Below the pieces are notes generated by a model. That model was not told the DNA's origin. It made no database searches and saw only the letters and a list, made by a program, of their open reading frames with translations. A program made the position numbers and the translations under genes. A DNA stretch of 64,000 nucleotides. Source: Bryoerythrophyllum caledonicum (Eukaryota; Streptophyta; Bryopsida; Pottiales; Pottiaceae). The stretch is from contig OZ020517.1 in the NCBI GenBank assembly GCA_963971425.1, positions 8,744,501-8,808,500 of the forward strand, read 5' to 3'. Of this stretch, positions 32,040 through 46,000 are shown piece by piece. The stretch's first letter is position 1, and every line of letters begins with the position of its first letter.

Positions 32040-35000
32040 TTTTTTTATAAGGTTACATAAACATGAGATTGTTTACGAACGTCACGAAAAAAGGTCAAAA
32101 TATTTTATTTTTGTAGATAACAAATTTTTGCACCACTACTTTTAGATTTTTCTCGCGAACTCAAATCCGCAATTGGAATTCAAAAATGAGTTAAACCGCA
32201 AAATTTCTTGCGAACTCAAATCCGCAATCGGATTTCATAAATAAGTTAAACTACACTTTTTTTTTATAATGCTTCCATTACAGGGACGTCGTGAAATTTC
32301 GGTTGAAAACTCACGCATTCATGTGCTTGGGCATGAAAAAAGGTCAAAATATTTTATTTGTGTAAACTAAAAAAATTAGTAGCACTATTCTTAGATTTTT
32401 CTTGGGAACTCAAATCCACGATCGGATTTCAAAAGTAAGTTGAACTACAAAATTAAAAAAAAACAATGCTTGCTTAAAAGGGACGCCCTGTAATTTCAGC
32501 ATAAAACTCACTCGTTCATGTGCTTCTGCACGGAAAAAGGTCAAAATATTATATTTCTGTAAACCAACAAATTTTAGCACCCTTACTCTTAGATTTTTCT
32601 TGCGAACTCAAATCTGCAATCGGATTTCAAAAATAAATTAAACTACAAAATTAAAAAAATATGCTTCCATTATAGAGACGCTATGAAATTTCAGCTCAAA
32701 ACTCTCGCATTCATGTGCTTGGGCATGAAAAAAGGTCAAAATATTTTAATTTTGTAAATTAACAAATTAATGCACCGCAAGTATTAAATTTTTTTTCGCA
32801 AACTCAAATCTGCAATCTGAAATTAAAAATAAATCAAACTGCAAAATTAAAATAATTAAGCTTCCATTCTAGGGATGCCTTGAAATTTCGGTTCAAAACT
32901 CACGCATTCATGTGCTTCGGCACGAAAAAAGGTCAAAATTTTATATTTTTGTGAATGAAGAAATTTTTGCACTGCTACTCTTAGATTTTTCTCGCGAACT
33001 CAAATCCACGATCAAAATTCAAAACTGAGTTAAACTACAAAATTATAAAATTAATGCTTGCATTATAGGGACGCCCCAAAATTTCAGCTCAAAACTCACG
33101 CATTCATGTGCTTCGGCATGAAAAAAGGACAAAATATTTTACTTTTGTAAACTAACAAATTTTTGCACCACTACTCTTAGATTTTTCTCGCGAACTCAAA
33201 TAGGCGATCAAAAATTACGAAATATGTCAAATTCCAAAATTAATAAAATAATGCTTGCATGATAGGATCTCCTCAAAATTCCACCTCAAAACTCATGCAT
33301 TCATGTGCTTCGGCATGAGAAAAGGTCAAAATATTTTATTTTTGGAAAGTAGCAAATTTTTGCACCACTACTCAAAGATTTTATTCGCGAACTCAAATCT
33401 GTGATTAGAAATAAAAATGAAGTTCAACCGCAAAATTATAATATAGACTCCCTAAAAATTTCAGCTCAAAATTCACTTAATCATGTGCTTCGGCACGAAA
33501 AGGTCAAAATATTTTTTTTTGTAAATTTACAAATTTTTACACTACTAGTATCAGGTTTTCCCCGGGAACTTAAATCCGCAATCAGAAATAAAAAATAAGT
33601 TGAACTGCAAAATTAAAAAAATTAAGCTTCCATTCCTGGGATGCCTTGAAATTTTGGTTCAAAACTCACGCATTCATGTGCTTCAGCATGAAAAAAAGAC
33701 AAAATATTTCATTTTTGTAAACTAAAATTTTTTAGTACCACTACTCTTAGATTTTTCTTGCAAACTTAAATTTGCAAGCGAAATTCAAAAATCAGTTAAA
33801 CTGCAAAATTAAAAAAATAATGCTTGCATTATATGGGCGCCTAAAAATTTCAGCTCAAAACTCACGCATTTATGTGCTTTGGCATGAAAATAGGTCAAAA
33901 TATTTTGTTTTTGTAAACTGACAAATTTTAGCACAATTAGTATTAAATTTTTCACTGAAACTCAAATCCGCGATCTGAAATAAAAAATAAGTTCAACTTC
34001 AAAATTAAAAAAAGTAAGCTTTCATTCGAGTGACACCTCAATAAATTCGGTTCAAAACTCACGCATTCATGTGCTTTAGCACAAGAAAGGGTCAAAATAT
34101 TTTATTTTTGTAAACTGACAAATTTTTGCACCACTAGTATTAAAAAAAATTGCGCAAACTCAAATCTGCAATTCGAAATAAAAAATAAGTTGAATTGCAA
34201 AATTAAAAAAATTAAGCTTCTATTCAAGGGACCCCTTGAAATTTTTGTTCAAAACTCATGCATTCATGTGCTTCGACATGAAAATATCAAAGTATTTTAT
34301 TTTTGTAAATTAACAAATTAATGCACCACTAGTAATAAAAAAATTTGCGCAAACTCAAATCTGCAATCTGAAATAAAAAATAAATTATACCGCAAAATTA
34401 AAATAATTAAGCTCCATTCTAGGGACGCCTTGAAATTTTGGTTGAAAACTCACGCATTCATGTGGTTCCGCACGAAAAAGGGTCAAAATATTTTATTTTT
34501 GTGAACTAACAAATTTTAGTAGCACTACTCTTAGATCTTTCTTGCAAACTCAAATCCGCGATCGGAATTCAAAAGTAAGTTAAACTGCAAAATTAAAAAA
34601 ATAATAATGCTTGCTTAATAGGGACACCTTATAATTTTAGCATAAAACTCACTCATTCATGTGCTTCTACACTGAAAAAGGTCAAAATATATATTTTTGT
34701 AAACCAACAAATTTTTGCACCATTACTCTTAGATTTTTCTCGCAAACTCAAATCCGCAATCAGAATTCAAAAATAAGATAAAATGCAAAGTTTTAAAATA
34801 ATGCATGTATTCATTGGACGCCTTGAAATTTGAGCTCAAAACTCGCGCATTCATATGCTTTGGCACGAAAAAGGGTCAAAATATATTTATTTTTTTAAAC
34901 TAACATTTTTTTTGCACCACAATTGTTAGATTTTCCTCGCAAACTCAAATTCGCAATCGGAATTCAAAAATAAGTTTTACTGCAAAAATTTAAAAATTAT

Positions 35001-35665
35001 GGCTTGCATTGTAGGGACGCATTGAAATTTTAGCTCAAAACTCAAGCATTCATCTGCTTCGGCACAAAAAAAAGTCAAAATATTTTATTTTTATAAACTA
35101 ACAAGTTTTTGCTCCACAACTCTTAGATTTTCCTCGCGAACTAAAATTCGCGATCGGATTTCAAAAATAAGTTTAACTGCAAAAAATATAAAATAATGCT
35201 TGCATTCTAGGGATGCTCTAAAATTTCATGTCAAAACTCACGTACTCATGTGCTTCAGCACGATAAAAGGTCAAATATTTTATTTTTGTAAATTAACAAA
35301 TTTTTGCACCACAACTCTTAGATTTTCTCGAACTCAAATCCGCGATAGGAATTCAAATATAAGTTAAATTGCAAATGTTACAAACTTATGTTTCAATTCT
35401 AGGGACGTCCTCGGATTTTAGTTCAAAACTTACGCATTCATGTGCTTCGGTACGAAATATATTCAAAATATTTTTTTGTTGTAAACTAACAAATTTTTGC
35501 ACCACTACAATTAGATTTTCCTCGCAAACTCAAATCTGCCATCGTAATTCAAAAATAAGTTAAATTGCAAAAGTTAAAAAAATTATGCTTCCATTTGAGG
35601 GACGCCTAGAAATTTCAACTCAAAACCCACGCATTCATGTGCTTCGGCACGGATTTAGGTCAATG
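32040..35665. repeat. Satellite array, ~195-bp unit, about 18 copies
   Basis: A unit containing CGCATTCATGTGCTTCGGCA, then AAAAGGTCAAAATATTTTAT, a TTTTGCACCACTACTCTTAG block and CGAACTCAAATCCGCGATCG recurs in the same orientation. The CATTCATGTGCTT core lies near 32319, 32515, 32709, 32905, 33101, 33298, 33482, 33671, 33868, 34065, 34260, 34456, 34652, 34848, 35049, 35248, 35428 and 35632. Spacing averages close to 195 bp. Units differ by many substitutions and small indels. It is non-coding. Confidence 0.9.
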
Positions 35666-38091
35666 ATTTATTTGAGTCCTTGACGGATTTCGGTCTTAAC
35701 GTAGTGTGAACACTTATATAACCAAATCGGTTTAGAAAATAGCTCGAAAGCATAGTGTGAATGGAAATAAAATGAAACTGGTTTGAATATACCTCCACAG
35801 CGCAGTGTGAATAGAAAAAAAAGAACCGGTTCAGCCGCCACAACACAATCTAGGGAAGAAACTTGATAAACTTTGAAGCCTCCTAACTTCCTCAAAAATC
35901 ATCCGTTTTGAGCACCATTTGTTGCGTTACGACCGTTGCAACGTGCTCTACCGTAATATATTGAATACCTACAAATTTTATTTGATCACCCAAGCTCAAC
36001 TTTGGGAACCGTAGAAGAAAATGCGGGAGGTCTTTGTCAAGTGAACAAGTATGAAATCACTCACGTAGTCAAGTGCCTTGCACTTTACAAAGGAAGAATC
36101 AATGAGTGCAGGTAATATAAGAGAATGCGGAGCCTTCACTAATGATAAACAATCACTTACAAGCAAAGGCATCATTAAACACTCTCAAACTTACTCACAA
36201 AGCTTCACTTAACAAAGACGTCAAGTCAAGGATGTGTGCGACACTATACACACACAACCTTAAGTAGATGGAAATCATCCACGGATGAATGTTGTGCGCG
36301 GCCGTACGTTCCTAAACCCGTAGATTAGTAACAAACTAGTCTACACTAAAACACTACAATGGAAGAGGCCCTCGATGCCACGTCCCGTCATAGATTTATT
36401 TGTAAAGTGAAATATGAGTTTGATCTCATTTCTCATTTTAAGTATTTATTAAATCAACCCTAAATAGCATTAGATATCTACAAGATCAGCTCAAAAAGGA
36501 AAAAAACTAAAATATATGGAACAAAAAATTCCTTCTTTAATCTCAAAAGAGGCTAAATTATTTCAAGCTTGAGTTTAGATACCACTAAGCTCTTCAGTAT
36601 ATGGGCTATCAAGAGTGAAAAATTAAAGTAGTATTTTAAAAATCAAAGTAGTGTATTTAAATAGAATAGATACTTCATTAAAAGTTTTGGTGACTTTAGA
36701 AGTAGGTTGATTATTTCAATGAGCATCAAAATTTGTACTTTTCTTCCAAAATATGTAGTGATGAAACCCGAAATCGTAACATGTTGAAGTTGTCAATGAA
36801 AGAATGAATGTATCTACCTTAATAGACTCTTGAACAGGTTAGTGTGTGCATAATAAATCCCTCTTGAATAAACAGGGTTAAGGAGAGAATTTGTGTATGA
36901 GGGAGACAAAGAGAATGGGTGATATAAAAGAATTATGGTGAACATGCAAATTATTCACCATCAAGTGAAATACAAAGCTAATTTTGCCAAATAATCAATT
37001 TGCTTAGAAGAAATGTTTCCACAATAAATTTAAAAAATAAAATGAATACATAAATATTTAGGATTTTCATGTTAGATTTCGATAAAAGGAAAATAAGAGG
37101 CATAGAAGTAGCGCACTAACCAATTAAAATGTCAACCAAATTTAGGAGACATAAAGCAGAAAAAACTTATTACATTCACATGCATACAAAGTGTGTTGAG
37201 AGGCGGGTACAAAGTGGTTACAAGTTTGGTTGTAAGAAAAAAATGAGAATCATAATGATCATAGCATGGAACCAAAAAAAAGTTACTCAGTTACTAGTGG
37301 AGCAAGGGTTAGGGTTTAGAAAATGGTTTATCATCTATATTATTCAGAAGATTTTGTAGAGTCTTCTTAGTATGATTAATTTGAATGAGATCAATGAGGG
37401 CCATGAAGCATGACTTGGTTATGCATACCACTTTATATATCATAGAAAATGTTTTTTTTGGTATCAAATTTTAGATCTGTCATTCTTAGAGTTTTTTATA
37501 TTTTAATTATTATGTTAAATTTTGAGATATTTTAGTCAAAAAATTTAATTACTTTTTTTTTCTCTAAGAAAGTGGTAAAGGTAGCATGGGACATAAGCTG
37601 GGATGCATTCTACTACATGCAATTTGAACAAATATGTATAAGATAATTGGTTGAAGTTATCTTATTCACATCAAGGTGGGTTACATTGAGTTATTGTGAA
37701 TAATACAATCATACACGTCTTCTATCTAATTTAGGAGATTCATGTCATGCCATGACGAAGGCAAGAGTTATGGGATTTAGTTCATGAGTGTATAGCTACT
37801 TCCATATTGAAGCATTTATTTATGTGAGGAATATGTGGTAACTATCTAAAATATATTGGTATAATATGATACATGAATCTTGATGTTTATCTTTTTAAAA
37901 TTATTAGTGTAATACAAAAACTCTTACTAAAAATCACATGAGTTCACTCTCCATTCTCCATTCTATACAACTGCTCATAAAAATGCTATTCAATCATCTA
38001 CTTCAAATTATTTTGTACTAGTTGTTATCTTGGAAGATTAATGATCCTTTTTGTTTCTAATTTTTCAGCTCCTAGAAGATATGTGCTTTAA
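35666..38091. other. Gene-free AT-rich sequence
   Basis: No gene is supported. Short repeats around TAGTGTGAA lie at 35700-35810, just after the satellite. Otherwise it is AT-rich with isolated short frames and no recognised element boundary. Confidence 0.4.
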
Positions 38092-38850
38092 CCCCTAAAT
38101 TTTCCAAGAGTCCCCTTGGGGAACTCTTGAAGGTTTGGGCAGATTCCTCCTATGTCAACTTAGAACATTACTTTTTGAACTTTTTGTTACTGTAGATCAA
38201 CATTACTAAAAGCTTTGTGTGAGTCCAATATTTTCCTCAATCCAACATTTAATGAAAAAGTTACAGGGTTTTGAAGTTCAAATGGAGAGAGCGGGCACAT
38301 TGGGCAACTCCAAAAACTTTTGCTAGGATACTCTAATGAATGTGAGATTTTCAACAGCAACAAATAATATGATTTCCTTTCCTGTTGTCAAAAAACATCT
38401 CTTGTCTTTAGTGAAAAATAGCATATCAATCCAAGTCAAACAATTTCACACATTGTCACACATTGTCGGGCAAGGTACCAAAAAATCTTCTTCCTTTCCA
38501 CATAAAACTTTGAGATCTTCATATTTTTTACTTTTAATTTTTCCCACGGCATTATGTGGTGTAAACCCTTTTTATTGACCATTTGGATTCTCATTCTAAA
38601 ACATATTAAGTTCACAAACAAATAAAATGTGAATTGACAATTTTTGAACCTCCACTTGTTGCACAATTTTTTTGAATATGCTACACCCTCTTTTTACCTC
38701 TAAAAATTGGTAGATAAGGGAATAATATCATGCTTAATATGGTGGTAAGGAATCTAGACCTTTTGAAGTGCAGTAATTGGACATCAAGTGAAGTCAAAGT
38801 CTACTGATCCGCAAAACGCAAGGAAGAAATTGAACCCTTTTCAAATTGGG
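38092..38850. repeat. Partial copy of the 7649-8585 TTAA element
   Basis: It begins after TTAA (38088-38091) with CCCCTAAATTTTCC and runs parallel to 7649 onward (GAACTCTTGAAGGTT, GGGCAACTCCAAAAACTT, TTTCACACATTGTC). The right end could not be placed. Confidence 0.45.
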
Positions 38851-40299
38851 TCTTTGGTGTTTTAGAACCAAATGCATACCATACTCAACCCTAAGAACCC
38901 CATATGTGTTAAAAAAGGGTTAGGGTTGTCGAGATCAGCATCTAGGTCAGATGTAATGAGGTTTGATCTTGATCTACTCAACCCACAACTCCAAACTCCT
39001 AAAACACTCAAAACAAACTAGATCTCACTTTTGAGGACAGATTCCTCTCAAAACACACATTAGGGTTGCACTCAAAGAATTTACTTAGAAAAAACATGAA
39101 CAATCCGGCCCTAAATGGGCCAAACTTAAGCTGAAAACGTCTTACAAGACACAAGTCCGCCTCTAATCTCAATTCTAATCCCCTATAGAATTATCCAAAA
39201 AAATTAAAATGTGTATTGACAATTTTTGAACATCATTCTAAGCACTATTGTTTTGAATATATGAAATTCTAATTGATTGTGGAACTTGGCAACCACTGGT
39301 TCTATCAATTGTAACAAAAGTACTAATGTCAATAGCCACTTCTATCCTCTATCTCAAAAATTTGGTATATAAGCTATTCACATTATATGAAATATAGACT
39401 TTGTAGAATGGAAAAATTTGATTCTATTAAAGGTAGTAAAGTGTGCATATCCTCTCTACAGAGGAAAGAAAAAGAACCTCTTTTTTCACTCCAGAGTCCA
39501 AACACATTAATCTTGCAATCCTTGTGGTCAAAGTGTATGAAAATTTGTGAGCACGTGAATTTAATAATCTTCATCAAGACACTTTTGTTAAAGATTGAAA
39601 TAAAACAATTTTATCATCTATTTCTACTGTTTATCCTTTTAAAGACAATATGCTCATACGTGGTCATTTTTTACGTAATTTGCAAATAGCAAATCTGCTA
39701 GTTCATCGCAGTTTGATTTGCGACTTGAGATAACAATGCAATGAGAATGTGCGCCGGAGTCTGACGGGCAAACTACAATGATTTCCGTGAGGTGGGGTTG
39801 CAATGAAATGTACCTATGTGTAGATGATGTTGTACATGATATATTACACTCATAGAATCTCCGAGGCATGGTGAGCTTGTAGGCCTTAACCCTTTAGTGC
39901 CGACGAGACCCAAAACATGACTCTAGAAGTGTTAAAACTCTATTTGATACATGAAATCCATGAGGCCGCAGGCGGAGGAAGGTAGGCATCTCTTGGGACT
40001 GTTGTCACCAAAATCAATGCATTGGCGAGCATCATTGTAGCATTGGCGAGCTACAATGATTTCCGTGAAGTGGGATCACAATGAAATATATCCATTGCGT
40101 AGATGATGATTCCATAATCTATTATGCTTGTAGATTCTCCTAGGCCTTGTGAGCTCATCAGCCTTACAAGGTTAAATATCCATGGGGTCTTAGAGATTAA
40201 AGAAGGAAGGGTTTAGAGATTTTGCTCTAATCTTGCTTTCTTTCTTTCAATGTCAAAAGTACAAAATTTAGATATAAGTTTTATAAGGAATTAGATTAA
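38851..40299. other. AT-rich sequence with dispersed repeats
   Basis: No gene is seen. Two copies of the repeat also found at 10110-10269 lie at about 39760-39895 and 40040-40180. A TTAACCCTTTAGTGCC end like that at 3292 lies at 39893. Confidence 0.4.
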
Positions 40300-40516
40300 C
40301 CTCTAAAGGCCCAAATGTACCTACGGGATACAAAAATGTACACTTTGACCGCAATTATCTTTCAATCCGTACGGTCAAAATTCATGAAAATTTGACAACA
40401 TCATCTCATATAAGTTGAGTAGAAGTTCCTATGGTTATATTTTTCAATAAGTTCATCTTGGCAGCTTTTAATCAACGAAGTAGAGATTCCTCTTAAATGG
40501 CTTGGTCCTTTAGGGG
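40300..40516. mobile_element. TTAA MITE (217 bp), second copy
   Basis: It is preceded by TTAA (40296-40299), begins CCTCTAAAGGCCCAA, and its right end reverse-complements to CCCCTAAAGGACCAAGCC. The right flank is TTTC rather than TTAA, so that side has changed. It aligns with 12236-12436 throughout. It lies 38 bp outside the left target duplication of the Mutator-like element. Confidence 0.55.
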
Positions 40517-40563
40517 TTTCCTACATTTGAAATGAATTTGGCTTCGACCTCATCGTGAAGAAT

Positions 40564-40604
40564 GGATCACCGTAATCATGGGCTACGAGCGATCCACGGC
40601 TCGT
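40564..40604 (+). repeat. Left terminal inverted repeat of the MULE
   Basis: It matches the reverse complement of 51963-52004, clearly over the first 27 bases and again at CGGCTCGT. Further similarity inward is patchy (shared TGACAGCCC and CAGCCCGC), so the original repeat may have been several hundred bp long. Confidence 0.7.
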
Positions 40605-43001
40605 AGCTCGAGCCTCTAAATCCTTGCCCGCCCCCCGCACATGAAGACCTCCACTTGAAGCCCCCCCTCCAACCCTGTTGGCCAAACCCTCGCCACGTCA
40701 CCGCATCAGGTCTGACAGCCCTATCGACGGTAATCCAGCCCGCACAGTCCACAAGCCCGCCCTCCAGCCCGCGTTCGCTGTAGACTCCAGCCGCGGAAAC
40801 TCTAGGGCGTGCAGCCTAGCACCTCGCTTCAGCGCGCAGCCCTGCACCTCGCTCCACTGCAGCCCCGCACGAACCCTGCCCTCGCAACAAGCTTGTACTT
40901 GCTCAACGCAGCGTAACACGAACCCTGTACTCAGCGGCACGCAGTGCAGCGCCTGCCCTCGCGAATACAGTCCTCGCTCAACGAGCCCCACGTTTAGGTA
41001 TTGACGTTTTTGGTCCAATAGTGTTGTCTCCGGAGCCTGCAATATAGTCTTTGTCCCTACTTTGGTTTAGGTTGTCCGTGCAACAGTTTCGACGTCAAAG
41101 GTTTGGGACTTATCCAATGTCGTGTTTGTTTGTGAAGTTCTTACAAAGGTTCAGACGGTTTGAAGGTGGAGCTCCTTCGAAGATGCTACGTACCTTTCTC
41201 CCAGGTTTGTACAAAATTCCAAATTGCAATAAAAAATTTGAGGAGTTTATTGTTTGAATCACAAAAATGCCTATACCCTAGTAGTTACAAAATTCATAGA
41301 TGAATTCTAAAGTTGACATTAGAAGACCTCAAGTGCATAGTTATTTGGGTTTAGGGATTACAATGCAAAATTAACATGGAAGGGTTAAGGGTTTGCAAAG
41401 GAAGCTTGGAGTAACTAGGACGCAACTTTTGTTGAGGTTTAGATTGATGATATATATCATATTTCATTATGATGACTCAAAGGTGTTTTTATTTTATAAA
41501 TTTCATATAGGAATGGTTTAGGGAAGAGGGTGAAGATTTTGACCGTAATTGAGAGTAGAGCAAGGACTGCATCCTAGATAGTGGCACACAGTTTTAGTTG
41601 GGTCCTAGCTGAAGTTTAAGGTTGTTGCTTGCGTCCTACCCACTTTTTGGCTGCCATCCTCATGTACGTACCATGCTTAAGTATTCATTTTAAAAACATC
41701 GTGACTAAGGACTTTGTTGCAATGAGAGTTTAGGGGATGCATTCATTATTCAACTTTGTTCTAATTGTAAATAGTTGCTTGAGGATAAAAATAATTTGGT
41801 GGTCACGTAATCATATTGCTTATTAGTTTCTCTTTCATTGTGTATATATGCAATTTTCATAGTCATTTGAATTCATTTTTATTGAATCATATTGCTATTA
41901 TATTCTTACACTTCAAAAGTCATCCTGAATTCTTTTCACATTTCCAGTTTCTGAGGGATGGTCCATGGATTGCACGTTTATACATTATTTCCAGGACACA
42001 TCCACTTTCTCAAATCCCAATGGCCACTTTGGTATTTTACTAAACCAATTTCTTTATGGGTGATAGTCGACTAAGGTGGTACAAATAAACTGTCACAAAC
42101 CGTTTTTTTCCATGTCACAACTGCTCTTTTGCGTCACATGTCCGATTTGCTTTTGATTTCAGATATTGGTCTCCAAAATGTGAGTCTTGACTTCCATGCC
42201 ATCACACATATGATAAATTTTCACCGAATCGGTCTACAGTTCAATGAGAAGAAGTATATTTGTAATTACTATATACTTGTCACAGTTTTAAAAATGTAGC
42301 AAATATACTTCTTGTGGAAGATCAAAAGTTCACAATTCTACAAAACTTTCAGATTACATGCACAATATGTTCTTTTTGGTCATTCCAAATGAAAAATTAT
42401 GATCTGAAACTTAAATTTGCTTGCAATAGCAAAAAATGGGCTGATTGTCAAAAATGCTTTAAATGGGGGTTAAATGTTGATTTTTTCTCCAAATTCTTAT
42501 TGAACCTTCTTTAGCTTACAAAAATCTATCTTAAAATATAAGTATTTTCAGTTGTTTTTCCCCATCACTTTCTTCAAAACCTAGTTTTCGATGCCTTGAA
42601 AAAATTGATATACTGCGTAGTATTTTTGGTATATTTTCAGTCTCTGTAGTATGCAGTATTTTCATCTCGGGAAAGGGTTTGGCCACTTATAGAGCAACAT
42701 GTGTCATGACAACAAAAAGTCCCAAAAATTCAAGAGATTTTCAGTTCACCTAACATTTTGTTGACCATGATTTCTCCACACCTAAAAAATGGACGGTTGG
42801 CATTCAACAACAATTTAACAAAGGGCTTCAAAACTAACATTCTATGGAGTATATTATTTTTGCCCATTTTGTACCCCCCTTAGCATACTTACGCCCGTAT
42901 GCACAACATGTCTTATGTTTTCACATTCCACATCAACCTGTTAGATGTCTTCTAGATCATGTGTATGATGGAATACTGTTATGTTTTTGTCATGTGAATA
43001 G
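40605..43001. other. MULE left subterminal region and possible 5' exons
   Basis: 40620-40990 is GC-rich and open on both strands, with low-complexity Pro/Ala/Arg content and no domain. From 41.05 kb it is AT-rich. Splice-like signals occur at 41201 (CCCAG|GTTTGT) and 41947 (TTTCCAG), so the plus-strand gene may have untranslated or small exons here. None can be joined with confidence. Confidence 0.3.
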
Positions 43002-46000
43002 GTCACTGATGGAGAGTATCCAAACCTGTCCAAACTTTCATACAAGCAGGCGATGGATTTTTTGAAGGATCAAGCCACCATTTTAGATTTCAGCGCCTTG
43101 GATGACGAGTGGCAAGAGATCTTGATAACCACGCCGCCTGGAATCGTTCCTAAGGTGAATAAACTCTTTCACATGCTCATCTCGAGATTTCTATCTTGTG
43201 TTTTTACATCTCCTGTCATATTTTGAGGTGTCCTATTATGCTTTGAGATTAACTATCTTTCATTTAACGTGTTATTCATGTTTGAATCTACTATTAATTA
43301 GCTTCTTTGTGAATATCTTGTCTTGTGCAGCTGCTGGTGCCTGTCAAATATGGTGGATTTGTAGAGGTCATTGTTTGTACCACTGTCTCGACAGACGAAC
43401 CAAGGATGCGAGAGGCATACACCATGTCAGAGTTCGATTGGATGGTGGTTGAGGTCAATACACTATGGCGGAGGAAGAATAAGCCATTTGCATCGAATGG
43501 AACTAAGAAGGCCAGGTGAGTTCCCTTCTTTTGTCGCTACTGTAATTAAGACATGGTTGACAAGTCAGAATTAGCATGGCATAGGGTAAAGGATCTCTGT
43601 TCTATGTATGATGTTGCTAGCAAGGGTCCTCTAAAGATGTTTCCTGTAAATGGTAGCAAGGGCAATCATGAGATTGGCCTTGTTTTTTCCAAGTACAATT
43701 TGTCTGTCCCGACTCCCAAGGCTAAGTATGGGGTCGAGTAGAGGGCATGAGATTGAGGAACCTTCTCTACTTACCGTAGATGAGGACACTATTGTCTTAG
43801 AAAATACGGATGACTCTAGCGGAGATAACTTATCTCTGTTCAACCCGCCAAAAAAGAGGACCGATACATCCACAACAGGAGATGGAGATGTCGACGTATT
43901 GCAAAAGAAGATGGATTTTGGGAGGGAGAGGTTTGCAATGAAAGGGAAGGGGTAAGAATCACCTCCCAAGGCTAGGACAGTCATCTAGGACAGTGACAAG
44001 AGATGATAATGCGCCAAGGACGTCCTCTACACCCTCTACTGATGTCCGGTTTACACCACCAGCTCCATCCCAAGACACGGTCAAAGGCAAGGATAATGTC
44101 CACGACACAGGCGGAGGCAAAGAGGATGTCCGGGTCACGGGGAGGGCTAAGGAGAAGATTTAGGACACAAGCAGGAGCAATGATAAGGTCCATCACACGG
44201 TTAGGGGCAAAGGAAAGGTCCAGGACACGGTCTGGAGCAAGGAAAAGGTCAAGGATATAGTTCGCGGCAAGGGAAAGGTCCAAGACATGGTCGGCAAGGG
44301 GAAGGTCCACGACACGGAGAAGGGCAAGGGAAAGACTCAGAATACGGTCACGGGGAAGGGAAAGATCCAGGACAAGTTTAATTTGAAGAATATGGCTTCG
44401 GAGAAGACGCATGAAGAAGTCCAGGTGGAGGTATTGAGGGATGATAAGACCATGGATATGATAGATGTGATGCACATGTTGTGCACAAGGATTGTCACTG
44501 AGATTCCTAGAGTTGGTGATGAATTGATGAAGCCCAGTCATGCTTCAGGGTTGTATAGTTTGGTGGAGCAAACTAGAGACATCATTAATTTGGAAAGCCT
44601 CACCAGCCTAGAGAAATAAAAAGAAGCGATGTTGCACTTGCAGAGGACTGGTAACCTTAGCTGTATGGTTTTTTGTGCATGGGGCGTTTTCTCGTTGGAT
44701 CCTTCTATCCGGGTATGTAATTGTTTTTTCCCTTGGAATTTTTATGTACGCTCCTAAGATACAATATTTTTTCTCCATCTGAAGGTTTTTTATTCCACTT
44801 TCATATGATAATCCTTTCACGTTGTCTACATTCTTTGCAAATAGGACGGCTTGCCTATGGCAGTGTATGAAGCGGCAAAGAAATGTGTAGACGTGTTAAG
44901 ACACGAGACGAGGACAACATCTATCGTGAGGTGCAAGCATTTCTTCATCACCACAAAGACATCTACTCTTACGAAGAGCGTTTGGACACATGGAGGGAGT
45001 CCAAAGACAAAGTGCATGCGTCTAGGGCTGCTTTTGTTAATGAAGAGTTCAAGAAGCATGAACGGATTTTTTTATTGGATAAGGAGAAGGAAGCGTGGAG
45101 TTGGTCACCATTGCTTCACCAACTCTTTCAAGATCACACCCCAGACGTTTTGTCTTTGCCTTGTTTGCACAGAGAGAAGGAGTTGGAGGTCATTTTCGAT
45201 TGAATTCAAGAGCAGTTGCGGACTCTGTATGAAGTAATTGAACCTCCTCCTTTTGTCCTCGCTCTAAAACTATTTACTCATTACTTTTCTGGCATCCATG
45301 CACCTCTCATCTGTCCTTGTGTTGGAGCGCTGTGGTGGAGGATTTTTGATAAGCTCAGACAAGTGATAGTAGCCATGAAGGACCTATTGCTGTTAGGTCC
45401 TATATTTTTTCCTAACATTGACATGTCATCCCCAACATTTCTATCCTACTATTCTGTCTTGGAAGGGCCTGTTAGAGATTGGGAGACAATACAAGAACAA
45501 GCTGCGGCCTGGATGAGAGTGTGTTTCTTTCGAGCTGCTAAAGACATGTTTGCTTTGAAAAAGTAGGAAGACCCACGTATTCTTTGGCTTGGCGGATGTG
45601 AAGAGCAACAAGATGCGGCTTTGGACTCATTTTGGCGTGTCATGGTGCTTCGTGAGACCTTGGATATGGGATACACGTTTGCCCATGTTGATGTGCTTAC
45701 AGATGCGTCTTATATCTCGGAGGGTATGACTTTGGTTGCGAAGGACATGAGAGTTCAATCCCATCAGTTTCGTTTGGAGAAGTTACAACCGAAGGCGGCA
45801 ACTAAAGAAGAGGAGCATGACGCATCAGAGAGTCTTTGATATTTGGCAACTCCAAGGACATCAATGGGGGAAGATAGAGATCCTTTCACATTGGCGGACT
45901 TAGGGCAGTTTGGTCCATCGTAGATCATGTGCACTACAGACGTCTTGGGAGGCACTTTGCAGCAAATAGGACGTGTGAAGAATCCTTATAGTTGGTCTAA

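Noticed and set aside
32040-35665. CRISPR-like array
   Set aside because: The whole unit repeats with gradual divergence and no conserved-repeat/unique-spacer pattern; this is a eukaryotic satellite.
40678-41042. GC-rich open frames on both strands near the left MULE end
   Set aside because: Low-complexity Pro/Ala/Arg composition in mirrored frames is expected of a GC-rich subterminal region; no splice structure supports a gene.
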